Positions 1 to 8,729 of a stretch of 64,000 nucleotides of DNA are shown piece after piece. A program made the translations under genes and the position numbers. Source of the stretch: Thiomicrospira sp. WB1 (GTDB lineage: Bacteria; Pseudomonadota; Gammaproteobacteria; Thiomicrospirales; Thiomicrospiraceae); contig NZ_LQBN01000002.1 of assembly GCF_001507535.1 (NCBI RefSeq), positions 1-64,000 of the forward strand, written 5' to 3'. A model generated the notes under the pieces. It worked only from the letters and a program-made list of their open reading frames with translations, did no database searches and was not told where the DNA came from. The first letter of the stretch is position 1, and each line of letters starts with the position of its first letter.

Positions 1-76
1 CGAACTCAGAAGTGAAACGTCTCAGCGCCGATGGTAGTGTGGGAGGTCCCATGTGAGAGTAGGTCATCCCCAAGCT
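1..76 (+). rRNA. rrf: 5S ribosomal RNA, 3' part
   Basis: The first ~76 bases match the 3' two-thirds of a bacterial 5S rRNA, including the conserved CGAACTCAGAAGTGAAAC and GATGGTAGTGTGGG segments and the GAGAGTAGG segment. The 5' part lies outside the window. The exact 3' end is estimated by analogy with E. coli 5S. This is the end of an rRNA operon, immediately followed by a terminator. Confidence 0.93.
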
Positions 77-81
77 TATAT

Positions 82-117
82 CCCAAACCCGTGAGGCAAC
101 CCCTCATGGGTTTTTTT
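82..117 (+). terminator. Rho-independent terminator of the rRNA operon
   Basis: A strong inverted repeat (AAACCCGTGAGG pairing with CCTCATGGGTTT, one wobble/mismatch position) is followed by a run of seven T. It sits directly after the 5S gene and should end the rRNA transcript. Bases 118-307 hold no gene I can support. Confidence 0.9.
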
Positions 118-307
118 ATGTCTGAACGATAAGTACCCAACTTCTGCGGCTTCGCTGTACTCCGACCTCTTTTTCTTTTTACCTAGCCTGGTGAAAAGGA
201 ACCAACCTACCTTCGTTATGGTGTTTAGATGCTTGATATGGCTGTTTTTTAAGCCTTGTTGCATCCTTTTTCGGTTGTGCTATGATTGATATTGAGAGGG
301 TATTTCT

Positions 308-1093
308 ATGACGATCAGTGCAACCGGAACCATGACCACACTGATGCCTTTAATGATGGCAGGAGGTGGTACGTCACCGCTTTCTTCTTCCCCCTCACAA
401 TCAGTGCCTGTCCCCAATTCTGCCCGTCAGAGCGACTCGCCAGCCCCGGACTCACGTTCATCAGCCTCCATTTCGAACCAAGGTCGCCCAGTCAACGACC
501 CGGAATCATCGCTTTCGGGTAATACGAGTCGTTCTCAGGCACCTTCCTCACAAACTCAGCCTTCAGATCAAGTGGAGCAAGTGGTTGCACAGCTTAAGGC
601 GCGAGATCGTGAGGTGCGCTCGCATGAGATGGCGCATGTGGCGGCTGGTGGTCAATACGTCACCTCTGGGCCAACGTATACCTATCAAACCGGTCCGGAC
701 GGTCAACGCTATGCCATAGGCGGGAGTGTTGGGATCGATACCAGCCCGGTATCGGGTGACCCTGAGGCCACGATACAAAAAGCGCAACAGGTGATTGCTG
801 CGGCCATGGCGCCGGCACAGCCCTCCAATACGGACCGTCAGGTCGCCAGCCAGGCATCACAGATGGCCATGCAGGCTCGTGCTGAGTTGGCAGCCGAAAG
901 AGCTGGAAGCCGGAATGAGGGTGGAGACGGGGACATGCAAGAGCGGGAAGCAGGGAGCAATGATGATCCTGTTTCGATTGAACCCGAGCCAACGGAAGCC
1001 GGCAGCGGTGCAGCGGTTGCTTCAACCGCTAACGAGGCGCGCAATGCCTTCGAACTCCGTATGATGGATCAACGCTTGGCTCTCCCGGGTTAG
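308..1093 (+). CDS. SprA-related putative metalloprotease
   Basis: 261 aa. The N-terminal ~95 residues are low complexity, rich in Ser, Pro and Gln. A conserved core then begins with REVRSHEMAHVAAGGQYVTSG and ends near residue 195. HEMAH is an HExxH motif that could bind zinc. The core matches what I know of the SprA-related family (also called the CJM1_0395 metalloprotease family). The C-terminal tail is acidic and again low complexity. No signal peptide or membrane segment is evident. ATG at 308 is chosen because GAGAGGG lies just upstream. Proteolytic activity and substrate are inference only; the family is poorly characterised. Confidence 0.75.
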   Translation: MTISATGTMTTLMPLMMAGGGTSPLSSSPSQSVPVPNSARQSDSPAPDSRSSASISNQGRPVNDPESSLSGNTSRSQAPSSQTQPSDQVEQVVAQLKARDREVRSHEMAHVAAGGQYVTSGPTYTYQTGPDGQRYAIGGSVGIDTSPVSGDPEATIQKAQQVIAAAMAPAQPSNTDRQVASQASQMAMQARAELAAERAGSRNEGGDGDMQEREAGSNDDPVSIEPEPTEAGSGAAVASTANEARNAFELRMMDQRLALPG

Positions 1094-1121
1094 TGATCTG
1101 TCGTGTTGCCTTTTGTCGTCA

Positions 1122-1433
1122 TTAGCCAACCGGGCAGAATGTCTGTTGCATTGCTTCCAATAAATTGAGAATTTGGGTGTCACGAACCCGGCAGAGAATG
1201 CGGCTGCCATCCCGTCTAGAGGTGATAATTTCTTTTTCCCTCAAAATATCAATGTGTTGAGAGATGTTGCTTTGAGTGGTTCCCACTTTGGACACGATGT
1301 CCATGACAGGTAATTCCCGATCCCCAAGAACGCACAATATTTTCAAACGCAGCGGATGCCCCATTGCTTTGAGGGCTTTTGACGCTTTTTCTATGTTTTC
1401 TTCTTTGATCGCAGCGGCGTTGACTTCTTCCAT
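1122..1433 (-). CDS. ArsR/SmtB-family regulator, probable sulfane-sulfur sensor (SqrR/BigR-like)
   Basis: 103 aa winged-helix repressor. The recognition-helix region is TTQSNISQHIDILREKEI, followed by the wing SRRDGSRILCRV. Cysteines at 34 (LKILC) and 100 (QQTFC) are 66 residues apart, the same spacing as the reactive pair of R. capsulatus SqrR (C41/C107) and Xylella BigR (C42/C108), which form a polysulfide link. A third cysteine is at 81. A longer in-frame reading to 1616 exists, but the ATG at 1433 has GGAAGAA upstream and the homology begins there. The sulfide dehydrogenase genes 8 kb away make a sulfide/persulfide response plausible. Metal sensing is the alternative. Confidence 0.8.
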   Translation of the reverse strand: MEEVNAAAIKEENIEKASKALKAMGHPLRLKILCVLGDRELPVMDIVSKVGTTQSNISQHIDILREKEIITSRRDGSRILCRVRDTQILNLLEAMQQTFCPVG

Positions 1434-1479
1434 GAAAGGGTTCTTCCGTATAGTTTGAGGGTTGACCGACTTAATTCTT

Positions 1480-1525
1480 TTATATCGGTATTCATGATAT
1501 AAGCGTATTCTAAATAATGGTATTC
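1480..1525 (-). promoter_or_regulatory. Putative operator region upstream of the ArsR gene
   Basis: The AT-rich upstream region holds a 7-bp inverted repeat TTATATC / GATATAA (1480-1486 and 1496-1502) and three direct copies of GTATTC at 1488, 1505 and 1520. Such clusters could be operator sites for autoregulation. This is inference from repeats alone, and the strict SqrR-type ATTC-N8-GAAT arrangement is not seen. Confidence 0.35.
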
Positions 1526-1685
1526 GTCTTGTCACGCAAACGAATTTTATAAGTCTGACAGCGCGTTTTATGTGCTGTTCAGGCGGTCGGTTGGTAAAAA
1601 AACGAAACAGGTTCATGCTACAATCAAAAAATAATTCAAAGCGTCGTCATAGACGGGCAAAAACGGAAACAGTTTGGAGACAGGT

Positions 1686-3038
1686 GTGAAGGAAAGCTGG
1701 AAGGTCAAGTCAACCTGGATGGGGTTGGGTGCGTTATTTGGTTTGGTTTTGGCGGCGGGCACCACCGTCATTGCCAAAGAATCCAATTCTGAGCCGCAGG
1801 CTGAGACACAAACCGTCACCTTGCCCCTCGAAGAACTGCGGTCGTTCGTTGAGGTGTTTGACCGTGTTTCCAGTGCTTATGTGGACCCGGTAGAAAATGA
1901 AAAGCTTTTGGAAGGCGCTATTGGGGGCATGTTGTCCAATCTGGATCCGCATTCCTCCTATTTGCCAGCCAAAGAATATAAAAAGATGCAGGAACACACC
2001 AAAGGCGAATTTGGTGGACTGGGCATGGAAGTCGGCATGGAAGATGGCTTCGTGAAAGTCATTGCCCCCATTGATGACACCCCCGCAAAAAAGGCCGGTG
2101 TTCAAGCTGGGGACTTGATTGTTAAGCTTGATGGTGAACCGGTCAAGGGTAAAACTCTGTCCGAAGCGGTTAAGGTTATGCGAGGTAAGCCCGGGACCAC
2201 GATTACCATGTCGATTTTGCGTGACGGGGTGGATAAACCGATTGAACTTGAGCTGACACGTGCTGTGATTCAAGTCAAAAGCGTGAAAGAGAAATTGCTT
2301 GAAGACGGAATGGGGTACGTCCGAATCAGCCAGTTTCAGTTGCGCACAGGCCAGGATCTAGGCGAGTCAATCCGAACCCTGGAGGCTGCCAATGATGGCG
2401 CCTTGAACGGCTTGGTTCTGGATTTACGAAACAACCCGGGTGGGGTGTTGCGTGCGGCCGTGGATGTGTCGGATGCCTTTTTAACCGGTGGCAAACGTAT
2501 TGTTTACACGAAAGGGCGAGTGGAAGACGCACAGATGTCGTTTGATTCGGCCAACGGTGATATTTTGAAAGGAAAGCCGATTGTGGTGCTGATTAATGAA
2601 GGCTCGGCGTCGGCGTCGGAAATCGTTTCCGGGGCATTGCAGGATCACAAGCGAGCATTGATCGCCGGACGAGGCAGTTTCGGTAAAGGCTCGGTGCAAA
2701 CGCTGATCCCGCTGAACAACGGTGGCGCCATCAAGGTGACGACCGCCCGCTATTACACGCCATCCGGGCGTTCCATCCAGTCCGAAGGGATTGAACCGGA
2801 CATCAAAATTGACCAAGTAAAAGTTGAAAAACTCAAAGACACTGGTTTCGGCCGGATTAAGGAAAAAGATCTTTCCGGGCACCTGATGGGAGAAAACGAA
2901 AGCAATGGTTCCCAGTCTGATGAAAAGGCTTCAGAAACAGAAGATGAATCAGATTTCATTTCAACCGATTACGAACTCTATGAGGCACTGAATCTGTTAA
3001 AGGGGATGGCTTTGGCTCGACAGATGCAGGCCGAATAA
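1686..3038 (+). CDS. ctpA: S41-family carboxyl-terminal processing protease
   Basis: About 450 aa. An N-terminal hydrophobic signal/anchor (WMGLGALFGLVLAAG) is followed by the CTP N-domain (FDRVSSAYVDPVE), a PDZ domain around residues 95-180 (GGLGMEVGMEDGFVKVIAPI) and the S41 catalytic core. The Ser nucleophile is in INEGSASASEIVSGALQDH and the Lys in GRGSFGKGSVQTL. Such periplasmic proteases cut proteins near their C terminus, often in envelope and peptidoglycan control. GTG at 1686 is preferred because GGAG lies 6 bases upstream; TTG at 1674 is the longer alternative. The C-terminal ~50 residues are acidic and Ser/Glu rich. DJ-1 follows 16 bp later. Confidence 0.92.
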   Translation: MKESWKVKSTWMGLGALFGLVLAAGTTVIAKESNSEPQAETQTVTLPLEELRSFVEVFDRVSSAYVDPVENEKLLEGAIGGMLSNLDPHSSYLPAKEYKKMQEHTKGEFGGLGMEVGMEDGFVKVIAPIDDTPAKKAGVQAGDLIVKLDGEPVKGKTLSEAVKVMRGKPGTTITMSILRDGVDKPIELELTRAVIQVKSVKEKLLEDGMGYVRISQFQLRTGQDLGESIRTLEAANDGALNGLVLDLRNNPGGVLRAAVDVSDAFLTGGKRIVYTKGRVEDAQMSFDSANGDILKGKPIVVLINEGSASASEIVSGALQDHKRALIAGRGSFGKGSVQTLIPLNNGGAIKVTTARYYTPSGRSIQSEGIEPDIKIDQVKVEKLKDTGFGRIKEKDLSGHLMGENESNGSQSDEKASETEDESDFISTDYELYEALNLLKGMALARQMQAE

Positions 3039-3054
3039 CGTTCAAGGGAGGCGT

Positions 3055-3636
3055 ATGGCATCGCAATCAGTATTGGTACCACTGGCTCAGGGCTGTGAAG
3101 AGCTGGAAGCGGTCACCTTGGTTGACCTGTTAACCCGAGCGAACCTGGACGTGGTCACGGCCAGCCTGGATACGGACCGAACCATTTATGCCAGTCGTGG
3201 CACTACGCTGGTGGCGCAAACCACGTTGCAAGAAGTGATGGACCGCCATTTTGATCTGATTGTCCTGCCCGGAGGCATGCCGGGTGCTGATTTCTTGCGC
3301 GATGATGAGGACCTGCGCAGTCTGATGCAGCGGCAAGTGGAAAAAGATCGCTGGCTGGCCGCGATCTGTGCCGCGCCAAAAGCGCTTGTTGCGGCGGGAT
3401 TACTCGATGGTCGCCATGCGACCAGTTTTCCCGGTATGATCGACGAACAGCCGGGTAAAGGCATGGTTTTCGAAGATGAGCCTGTGGTTTGTGATGGCAA
3501 AATCATCACCTCGCAAGGGCCGGGGACGGCCATGCTCTTTGCTTTGATCCTCATTGAAAAACTGGCCGGACTGCATGTCCGCGAGCAGGTTGAAGCCAAA
3601 TTACAACTGCCCCGGCACTGGTCCACTCAACTGTAG
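3055..3636 (+). CDS. yajL: DJ-1/PfpI family protein (YajL-like)
   Basis: 193 aa, typical length for the YajL/DJ-1 group. It shows the conserved PLAQGCEELEAVTLVDLLTRA start with the conserved Glu, LIVLPGGMPGA, and the nucleophile-elbow cysteine in LAAICAAPKAL (about residue 106). These proteins act on glyoxal/methylglyoxal adducts or as oxidative-stress chaperones; the exact activity here is inferred. An AAGGGAGG ribosome site precedes ATG 3055. It lies in a + strand run between the S41 protease and ccmA, with only 2 bp before ccmA. Confidence 0.88.
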   Translation: MASQSVLVPLAQGCEELEAVTLVDLLTRANLDVVTASLDTDRTIYASRGTTLVAQTTLQEVMDRHFDLIVLPGGMPGADFLRDDEDLRSLMQRQVEKDRWLAAICAAPKALVAAGLLDGRHATSFPGMIDEQPGKGMVFEDEPVVCDGKIITSQGPGTAMLFALILIEKLAGLHVREQVEAKLQLPRHWSTQL

Positions 3637-3638
3637 GC

Positions 3639-4301
3639 ATGATCCAGGTTGAAGGGCTAAGTCTGTCTCGGGATAATCGCCGGTTGCTTGAATCGGTCGG
3701 CTTTTCTCTTTCTCCGGGGCAGATGCTTTGGCTTAAAGGCGCCAACGGCATTGGCAAGTCGTCTCTTTTGGCGGCATTGGCCGGGATTTTGCCGATCGAT
3801 CAAGCTAATGTGTCGCTTGACCGTCAGCCTCAGTCATTCTCTGAACTTACTCGACGAATCGCTTGGCTTGGCGACCAAGCTCCGATCAAGGCCGGTTGGA
3901 CGCTTCTGGATAACCTTGCTTATCTCTCACGCTTTTATGCGTCCACCCCCGTGTCGACCCAGACGATGCGTCATGCTTTGAAGGGTCAGGGGTTGGAGGC
4001 GTTACGCGAGGTGAGTGCGAACACTCTGTCGTTTGGTCAACGCCAACGCCTGCTTTTGACCGCTTTTTCCTTGAATGATCGACCTGTTTGGTTGCTGGAT
4101 GAACCCGGTGTGGGTTTGGATGATGCCGCACGCGCACGTTTGTCTTCTCTCCTGCTCGATGCACTTGAAGCTGGAAAAATGATCCTGATGACATCCCATG
4201 ACCCTTTCTGGTGCCGTCTTGAGGCGTTAAATGAACGGTGTACTGTTTTGAATCTGGCATCCTTTTCGCCGACTGAGGCACGCAGCCGGGTGTGTTTCTG
4301 A
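3639..4301 (+). CDS. ccmA: Haem exporter ATP-binding protein CcmA
   Basis: 220 aa ABC ATPase. Walker A is GANGIGKSSLLAALAGI (about residues 33-49), the signature is LSFGQRQRLLL, and Walker B is PVWLLDEPGVGLDD. CcmA with CcmB powers release of holo-CcmE from CcmCD in System I cytochrome c maturation at the inner membrane. It is the first gene of the ccm operon. Its stop overlaps the ccmB start (TGATG). Confidence 0.95.
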   Translation: MIQVEGLSLSRDNRRLLESVGFSLSPGQMLWLKGANGIGKSSLLAALAGILPIDQANVSLDRQPQSFSELTRRIAWLGDQAPIKAGWTLLDNLAYLSRFYASTPVSTQTMRHALKGQGLEALREVSANTLSFGQRQRLLLTAFSLNDRPVWLLDEPGVGLDDAARARLSSLLLDALEAGKMILMTSHDPFWCRLEALNERCTVLNLASFSPTEARSRVCF

Positions 4302-4981
4302 TGGCGTTTCTGCGCGAACTGGCGTGGGAAACCCGATCGCAGTGGCGATTGTTGCTGACCGATCCCAAAGCCTTACTCAACCCCTTGCTGTTTTTCATTC
4401 TGATCACTGTATTGTTCCCGCTCACGCTGGGTCATCGCCCCGCATTGCTGGCCGAGGTGGCGCCGGGCTTGCTTTGGGTCGGGGTGACCCTGTCGGTGTT
4501 TCTGATATTGCCCAATCTGTTTTTCACAGACCTTCAGGACGGGACCCTGCGCCTGTGGGTGGCAAGCGGCCGTGCCTTGCCGGTGTATGTGGTGGCAAAA
4601 TGGGTGACGCACTGGGCGTTTTTTGTGCTTCCGCTGGTGGTGGTGGCACCCCTGCTGGGACAAGCGCTCTACCTTGATCTTTCAGTCAGTTGGCTTATGA
4701 TAACCCTGCTTGGATTAGGGAGTTTTGCCATGCTGGGAATAGGCGCCGTTGGGGTTTCGGTCATGCAGAAGGGGCGGTATAACCCGTTTGTGCTGGCAGT
4801 GCTTGTCTTGCCGTTTTACGTGCCCATTCTGGTGTTTGGTGCCAGTGGTGTGTCATCGTTGACAGGTGCCGGTTTATTTGAGCATGGTCTTTTGTTTTTG
4901 GCAGGCCTGGTCATTTTTATACTTTTTCTTGCGCCCTGGGCGGCGTCACAAATGCTGAAACTGACGGTGGCGCAATCATGA
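4301..4981 (+). CDS. ccmB: Haem exporter membrane protein CcmB
   Basis: 226 aa with about six hydrophobic segments and the CcmB N-terminal pattern LRELAWETRSQWRLL. It is the permease partner of CcmA. The ATG at 4301 overlaps the ccmA stop, so translational coupling is likely; a GTG at 4292 would add three residues. It overlaps ccmC by 4 bp (ATGA). Confidence 0.93.
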   Translation: MAFLRELAWETRSQWRLLLTDPKALLNPLLFFILITVLFPLTLGHRPALLAEVAPGLLWVGVTLSVFLILPNLFFTDLQDGTLRLWVASGRALPVYVVAKWVTHWAFFVLPLVVVAPLLGQALYLDLSVSWLMITLLGLGSFAMLGIGAVGVSVMQKGRYNPFVLAVLVLPFYVPILVFGASGVSSLTGAGLFEHGLLFLAGLVIFILFLAPWAASQMLKLTVAQS

Positions 4982-5742
4982 ACCGTTTCTGGCGTTGGAG
5001 TCTGCAGTGGGGGCAACCGGCGATGCTGTATCAGCGACTGCTGCGATTGCAGCCCTGGGTGGCCACTCTGGCCATAATCTTCTTGCTGGTCGGTGGCTAC
5101 ACCGCCTTTTGGCTGGCCCCGGCCGACTATCAGCAGGGCGAGGTGTTTCGGATTCTTTATGTCCATGTGCCGGCTGCCTGGCTGTCGATGATGGTTTATG
5201 GGGCCATGGTGGGGCTGGCGTTGCTGGTGTTTATCTGGCAGGTGACCATCGCCGGTTGGGCAATGAAAACCTTTGCCTGGCTGGGGGCTGGCTATACGCT
5301 CATTGCGCTGGTGACAGGGGCCATTTGGGGACAGCCGACCTGGGGAACCTGGTGGGTCTGGGATGCACGCTTGACTTCGGAATTGGTGCTGCTGTTTATT
5401 TATCTGGGCATTGTACTGATTTTTGATGTCTTGGCCGATGCCAGAGCGGCGGCCCGCATGGCGGCGATTCTGACTCTGGTTGGCAGCGTTAATCTGCCGA
5501 TCATTCATTACTCAGTGATCTGGTGGCATACGTTGCATCAGCCTCCAAGCATTCGCGGGCTGGAAACCAGCATGCACTGGAGCATGCTTTACCCACTGTT
5601 GTTGATGGCGCTGGCGTTTTTACTGGTGTTTGTCTGGCAGGTTGTCTGGCATTTGCGGTGTCGGGTGTTGATGGAAGCGCGTCATACTCCCTGGCTGGCA
5701 AAGCGGTTGCGTTCATTGAATCAATCAGGAGAAAACGGATAG
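4978..5742 (+). CDS. ccmC: Haem-handling protein CcmC
   Basis: 254 aa, six transmembrane segments. The tryptophan-rich haem-binding WWD motif reads WGTWWVWDARLTSELVL. Flanking conserved histidines occur in LYVHVPAAW and IHYSVIWWHTLHQ. CcmC loads haem onto CcmE in the periplasm. ATGA overlap with ccmB; its TAG stop shares a base with the ccmD GTG start. Confidence 0.96.
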   Translation: MNRFWRWSLQWGQPAMLYQRLLRLQPWVATLAIIFLLVGGYTAFWLAPADYQQGEVFRILYVHVPAAWLSMMVYGAMVGLALLVFIWQVTIAGWAMKTFAWLGAGYTLIALVTGAIWGQPTWGTWWVWDARLTSELVLLFIYLGIVLIFDVLADARAAARMAAILTLVGSVNLPIIHYSVIWWHTLHQPPSIRGLETSMHWSMLYPLLLMALAFLLVFVWQVVWHLRCRVLMEARHTPWLAKRLRSLNQSGENG

Positions 5743-5873
5743 TGGAAAGTGGTATCGATTATGTGCTGGCAGCGACTGGGTTTTCGATGGCCATTATCGG
5801 GCTGCAACTGTGGTGGCCCTGGCGCTGTGCTCGTCGTTTGCGCCAACGTCTGGAGGCCTCACAGTGCGACTGA
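5742..5873 (+). CDS. ccmD: Haem exporter protein CcmD
   Basis: 43 aa, read VESGIDYVLAATGFSMAIIG onward from GTG 5742. It has one transmembrane helix followed by a basic tail (RCARRLRQRLEASQ), as is typical for CcmD, which stabilises the CcmC-CcmE complex. AGGAGA lies 9 bp upstream of the GTG, inside ccmC. Position between ccmC and ccmE supports the call; the sequence itself is poorly conserved in this family. Confidence 0.88.
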   Translation: MESGIDYVLAATGFSMAIIGLQLWWPWRCARRLRQRLEASQCD

Positions 5874-6295
5874 GTGCGGTGCGAAGAAAGCGACTGATGT
5901 GGGCTTTTCTGGTGCTGGTGGGGGCCGGACTCGGCGCTTGGATGATGCTACAGGCGTTGCAGAAAAATGTCATGTATTTTTATTCGGTCAGTGAGCTGCT
6001 TGAGCAGCCAGCGAGCTCTGAAAAGACGGTTCGTCTGGGCGGCGTGGTGGCGGCGGGTTCCCTGCGGCAGGGTCAGGGCGTCAAGGTGTTCTTTGATCTG
6101 ACCGATTATCAGAAATCCATTCCGGTGGTTTATGAGGGACTATTGCCCAGTTTGTTCCGAGAAGGCCAGGGCGTGGTGGCCACCGGCCAATTGATGGACG
6201 AGGGCCGATTTGTGGCGTCTCAATTGTTGGCCAAACACGATGAGAATTACATGCCGCCGGAGGTGGCCGCCGGGTTGAAAAAGGCTGAGCCATGA
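5864..6295 (+). CDS. ccmE: Cytochrome c-type biogenesis haem chaperone CcmE
   Basis: 143 aa. An N-terminal anchor (LMWAFLVLVGAGLGAWMML) is followed by an OB-fold domain. The covalent haem ligand is His125 in LLAKHDENYMPPE, with the axial Tyr129. GTG 5864 is chosen because GGAGG sits 7 bp upstream; this start lies within the ccmD 3' end. The stop overlaps the ccmF ATG. Confidence 0.95.
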   Translation: MRLSAVRRKRLMWAFLVLVGAGLGAWMMLQALQKNVMYFYSVSELLEQPASSEKTVRLGGVVAAGSLRQGQGVKVFFDLTDYQKSIPVVYEGLLPSLFREGQGVVATGQLMDEGRFVASQLLAKHDENYMPPEVAAGLKKAEP

Positions 6296-8271
6296 CGCTG
6301 GCCTGGCTCGGAACCGTTTTTCTCTGGGCTTTGGCCGCGGTCGCCATCTGGACGGCATTTTGGAGTGCCACTCTGACGTCCTGGTCTGACTCTGAGACAG
6401 CGCAGGGGCAGCTCGAGGAGGCAGGGCCGCTTCGCTTTTGGGTGGCGGTGCTCCTGATTGGCCTTACGCTGGCCATGCTGATACTGGGCGGCGCATTCGT
6501 CATGGATGTGTTTGCGATTGAGTATGTCGCTCGCCATTCCGCAGAAACCCTGCCCTGGTACTACCAGGTTGCGGCCATTTGGGGAGGCCACGAGGGCTCG
6601 TTCTTATTGTGGGTCTGGTTGTTCTCGGGGGTTGTCTGGTTGAGTGCGCGTCCCTCTTTTCTGCCCAACCGAGTATTGTTTCCTCTGGTGAGTGTCGAAA
6701 CGGCTTTGCTGGCGGCGTATCTTTTGTTCCTTGTGTATGGTTCCAATCCGTTTGCGCTCGCGACCACGGCGCTGCAGGACGGTCTGGGGTTGAACCCGCT
6801 TTTGCAGGACTGGGCGTTGATTCTGCATCCGCCTTTGCTTTACCTGGGGTATGTGGCGCTGGTCCCGCCGTTTGCACTGGTCATGGCGATGCTCTGGCGC
6901 AGTGACGCATCGGCGGATTGTCTGCGCTGGGCGCAACCCTATGCGCTGCTGGCCTGGGTATTTTTGACGCTGGGGATTTTGTTGGGCAGTGTGTGGGCTT
7001 ATTATGAGCTGGGTTGGGGCGGTTGGTGGTTCTGGGACCCGGTTGAGAATGCCTCGCTTCTGCCCTGGCTTCTGGCCACCGCATTGATTCATGTTCTCCC
7101 TCTGGCCAGACGTCACCCTCGTTTTCGTGCATGGGCGCAGTTTCTGGTGATTTTCGCTTACCTTCTGACGCTCATTGGTGCCTTTCTCGTGCGTTCGGGT
7201 ATTTTGTCGTCCGTGCATGCGTTTGCGGTGGACCCGACGCGGGGTCGTCTGATTTTGCTCTTTACCCTGTGGGTGGGCGTCTTGGCTCTGGGCCTTTGGG
7301 GGTACCGCACCCTGTCGGCCAGAAAAGAGCCGCCGGTCCCACTGCTGAGTCAGGAAAGTAGTGTGTTTTTTGGCAGCATTGTGTTGTGGGTCATGGCACT
7401 GACCGTGTTATTGGGCACCTTGTTTCCGCTGGTCATGAGCGGGCTGGGGCTGGGCGAGGTGTCAGTCGGCGCCCCTTATTTCAATCAGGTTATGGCGCCC
7501 TTGACGGCATTACTGGTCGCATTGATGGGACTGGGATTGATGTCCGGTTACCTGAATGGGCAACGGCTGAGCTCCTTGACGCTCATCGGTCTGAGTGCCG
7601 GTGGCTCAGTACTTGTCGCACTGGGGCTGTGGCTCTGGTTGCCCTCAAAGGCCGTGTCCGCACTGGTGGCCGCCTTAATGGCGGTTTGGATTTGGGGGTC
7701 GGTTTGGTTGCACGCGCGCGCCTGGGCGCGAACGAGACATGTGATCCATGGTCGGGCGCCCATCGGAACCTGGCTGACGCATGTCGGTTTCGGGGTGTTG
7801 TTGATCGGTATGGTGTTGGCGTCGGTGATGGAAACCTGGCGTGAAGTACGCATGCAACCGGGCGATTCGGTGCGCTTTGAGGGACAGCGGGTGACGTTTA
7901 CAGGGCTTGAATCCGTGACCGGGCCTAACTATCTGGCCACGCGCGCTTTGATTGAATTCAAGTCGGCAGACGGCAAAGTTCGACGTTTAACGCCAGAGCG
8001 CCGGACCTACATTGGCCAAACCATGCCGGTGTCGGAGGTAGCGATTGATTCGAGCTGGTCACGTGACCTCTATGTGTCGCTCGGCGAGCGTGTGCCCGGT
8101 CAGGCGGATACGGCCTGGTCGGTACGACTTCAATCCACGCCGTTTATCCGCGCCATTTGGGGCGGAGCACTGTTGATGGCTCTGGGCGGGCTGATTGCGC
8201 TCTGGCAGAAATATGCCAGAATCGTCGTCCCGATCCGACCCGGGACGCAACGCCATGGAGAAAGCGAATGA
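6292..8271 (+). CDS. ccmF: Haem lyase CcmF
   Basis: 659 aa polytopic protein, usual CcmF length. The WWD domain reads GGWWFWDPVENASLLPWL, and WGGHEGSFLLWVW is another hallmark. A periplasmic C-terminal domain lies before the last helix. CcmF attaches haem from CcmE to the CXXCH of apocytochromes. It overlaps ccmE and ccmH by 4 bp each. Confidence 0.97.
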   Translation: MTLAWLGTVFLWALAAVAIWTAFWSATLTSWSDSETAQGQLEEAGPLRFWVAVLLIGLTLAMLILGGAFVMDVFAIEYVARHSAETLPWYYQVAAIWGGHEGSFLLWVWLFSGVVWLSARPSFLPNRVLFPLVSVETALLAAYLLFLVYGSNPFALATTALQDGLGLNPLLQDWALILHPPLLYLGYVALVPPFALVMAMLWRSDASADCLRWAQPYALLAWVFLTLGILLGSVWAYYELGWGGWWFWDPVENASLLPWLLATALIHVLPLARRHPRFRAWAQFLVIFAYLLTLIGAFLVRSGILSSVHAFAVDPTRGRLILLFTLWVGVLALGLWGYRTLSARKEPPVPLLSQESSVFFGSIVLWVMALTVLLGTLFPLVMSGLGLGEVSVGAPYFNQVMAPLTALLVALMGLGLMSGYLNGQRLSSLTLIGLSAGGSVLVALGLWLWLPSKAVSALVAALMAVWIWGSVWLHARAWARTRHVIHGRAPIGTWLTHVGFGVLLIGMVLASVMETWREVRMQPGDSVRFEGQRVTFTGLESVTGPNYLATRALIEFKSADGKVRRLTPERRTYIGQTMPVSEVAIDSSWSRDLYVSLGERVPGQADTAWSVRLQSTPFIRAIWGGALLMALGGLIALWQKYARIVVPIRPGTQRHGESE

Positions 8272-8729
8272 AACGTTTGAGTGGGGATTTGGGCCGACGT
8301 TGGTGGCTGGTTGCCCTGGGACTCGTGCTTGGGTTGAACAGCGCCATCGCCGGGCCACCGATGGCGGCATTTGACTCGCCGAGCCAATATGAGCAATACC
8401 AGAAATTGACTGAACATTTGCGTTGTGTGGTCTGCGCCAATCAGAGTATTCAGGCTTCGCAAGCCCCAGTGGCCAAAGCCATGCGTAACGACGTTTATCA
8501 GCGTTTGGTCAAGAAGGCACAGCGGCCTGAACAGATCATTGCGGCGATGCAGCGAGAATATGGCGACCAGGTGCATTATCGGCCGCCCATGCGGGGTGCT
8601 CACTGGGTGCTCTGGTTGGGACCGTTTGTGTTGCTGTTGCTCGCAGTGGGCATGGGAGGGTTCTGGCTGACTCGTGCCCGCCATCGTCATGCTTCTCAAA
8701 CGCCAAATCAGAAAGGCACGTCGTTATGA
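8268..8729 (+). CDS. ccmH: Cytochrome c maturation thiol protein CcmH
   Basis: 153 aa. Signal peptide, then the redox motif LRCVVCANQSI (LRCxxC-N), three-helix domain, and a C-terminal membrane anchor (WVLWLGPFVLLLLAVG). CcmH reduces or holds the apocytochrome CXXCH cysteines for haem ligation. In most gammaproteobacteria the thioredoxin-like ccmG lies between ccmF and ccmH; here the two genes overlap, so ccmG is absent from the operon. Confidence 0.94.
   Translation: MKRLSGDLGRRWWLVALGLVLGLNSAIAGPPMAAFDSPSQYEQYQKLTEHLRCVVCANQSIQASQAPVAKAMRNDVYQRLVKKAQRPEQIIAAMQREYGDQVHYRPPMRGAHWVLWLGPFVLLLLAVGMGGFWLTRARHRHASQTPNQKGTSL

Noticed and set aside
76-264. 62-codon minus-strand frame after the 5S gene
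   Set aside because: It crosses the terminator, has no homology and no ribosome site.
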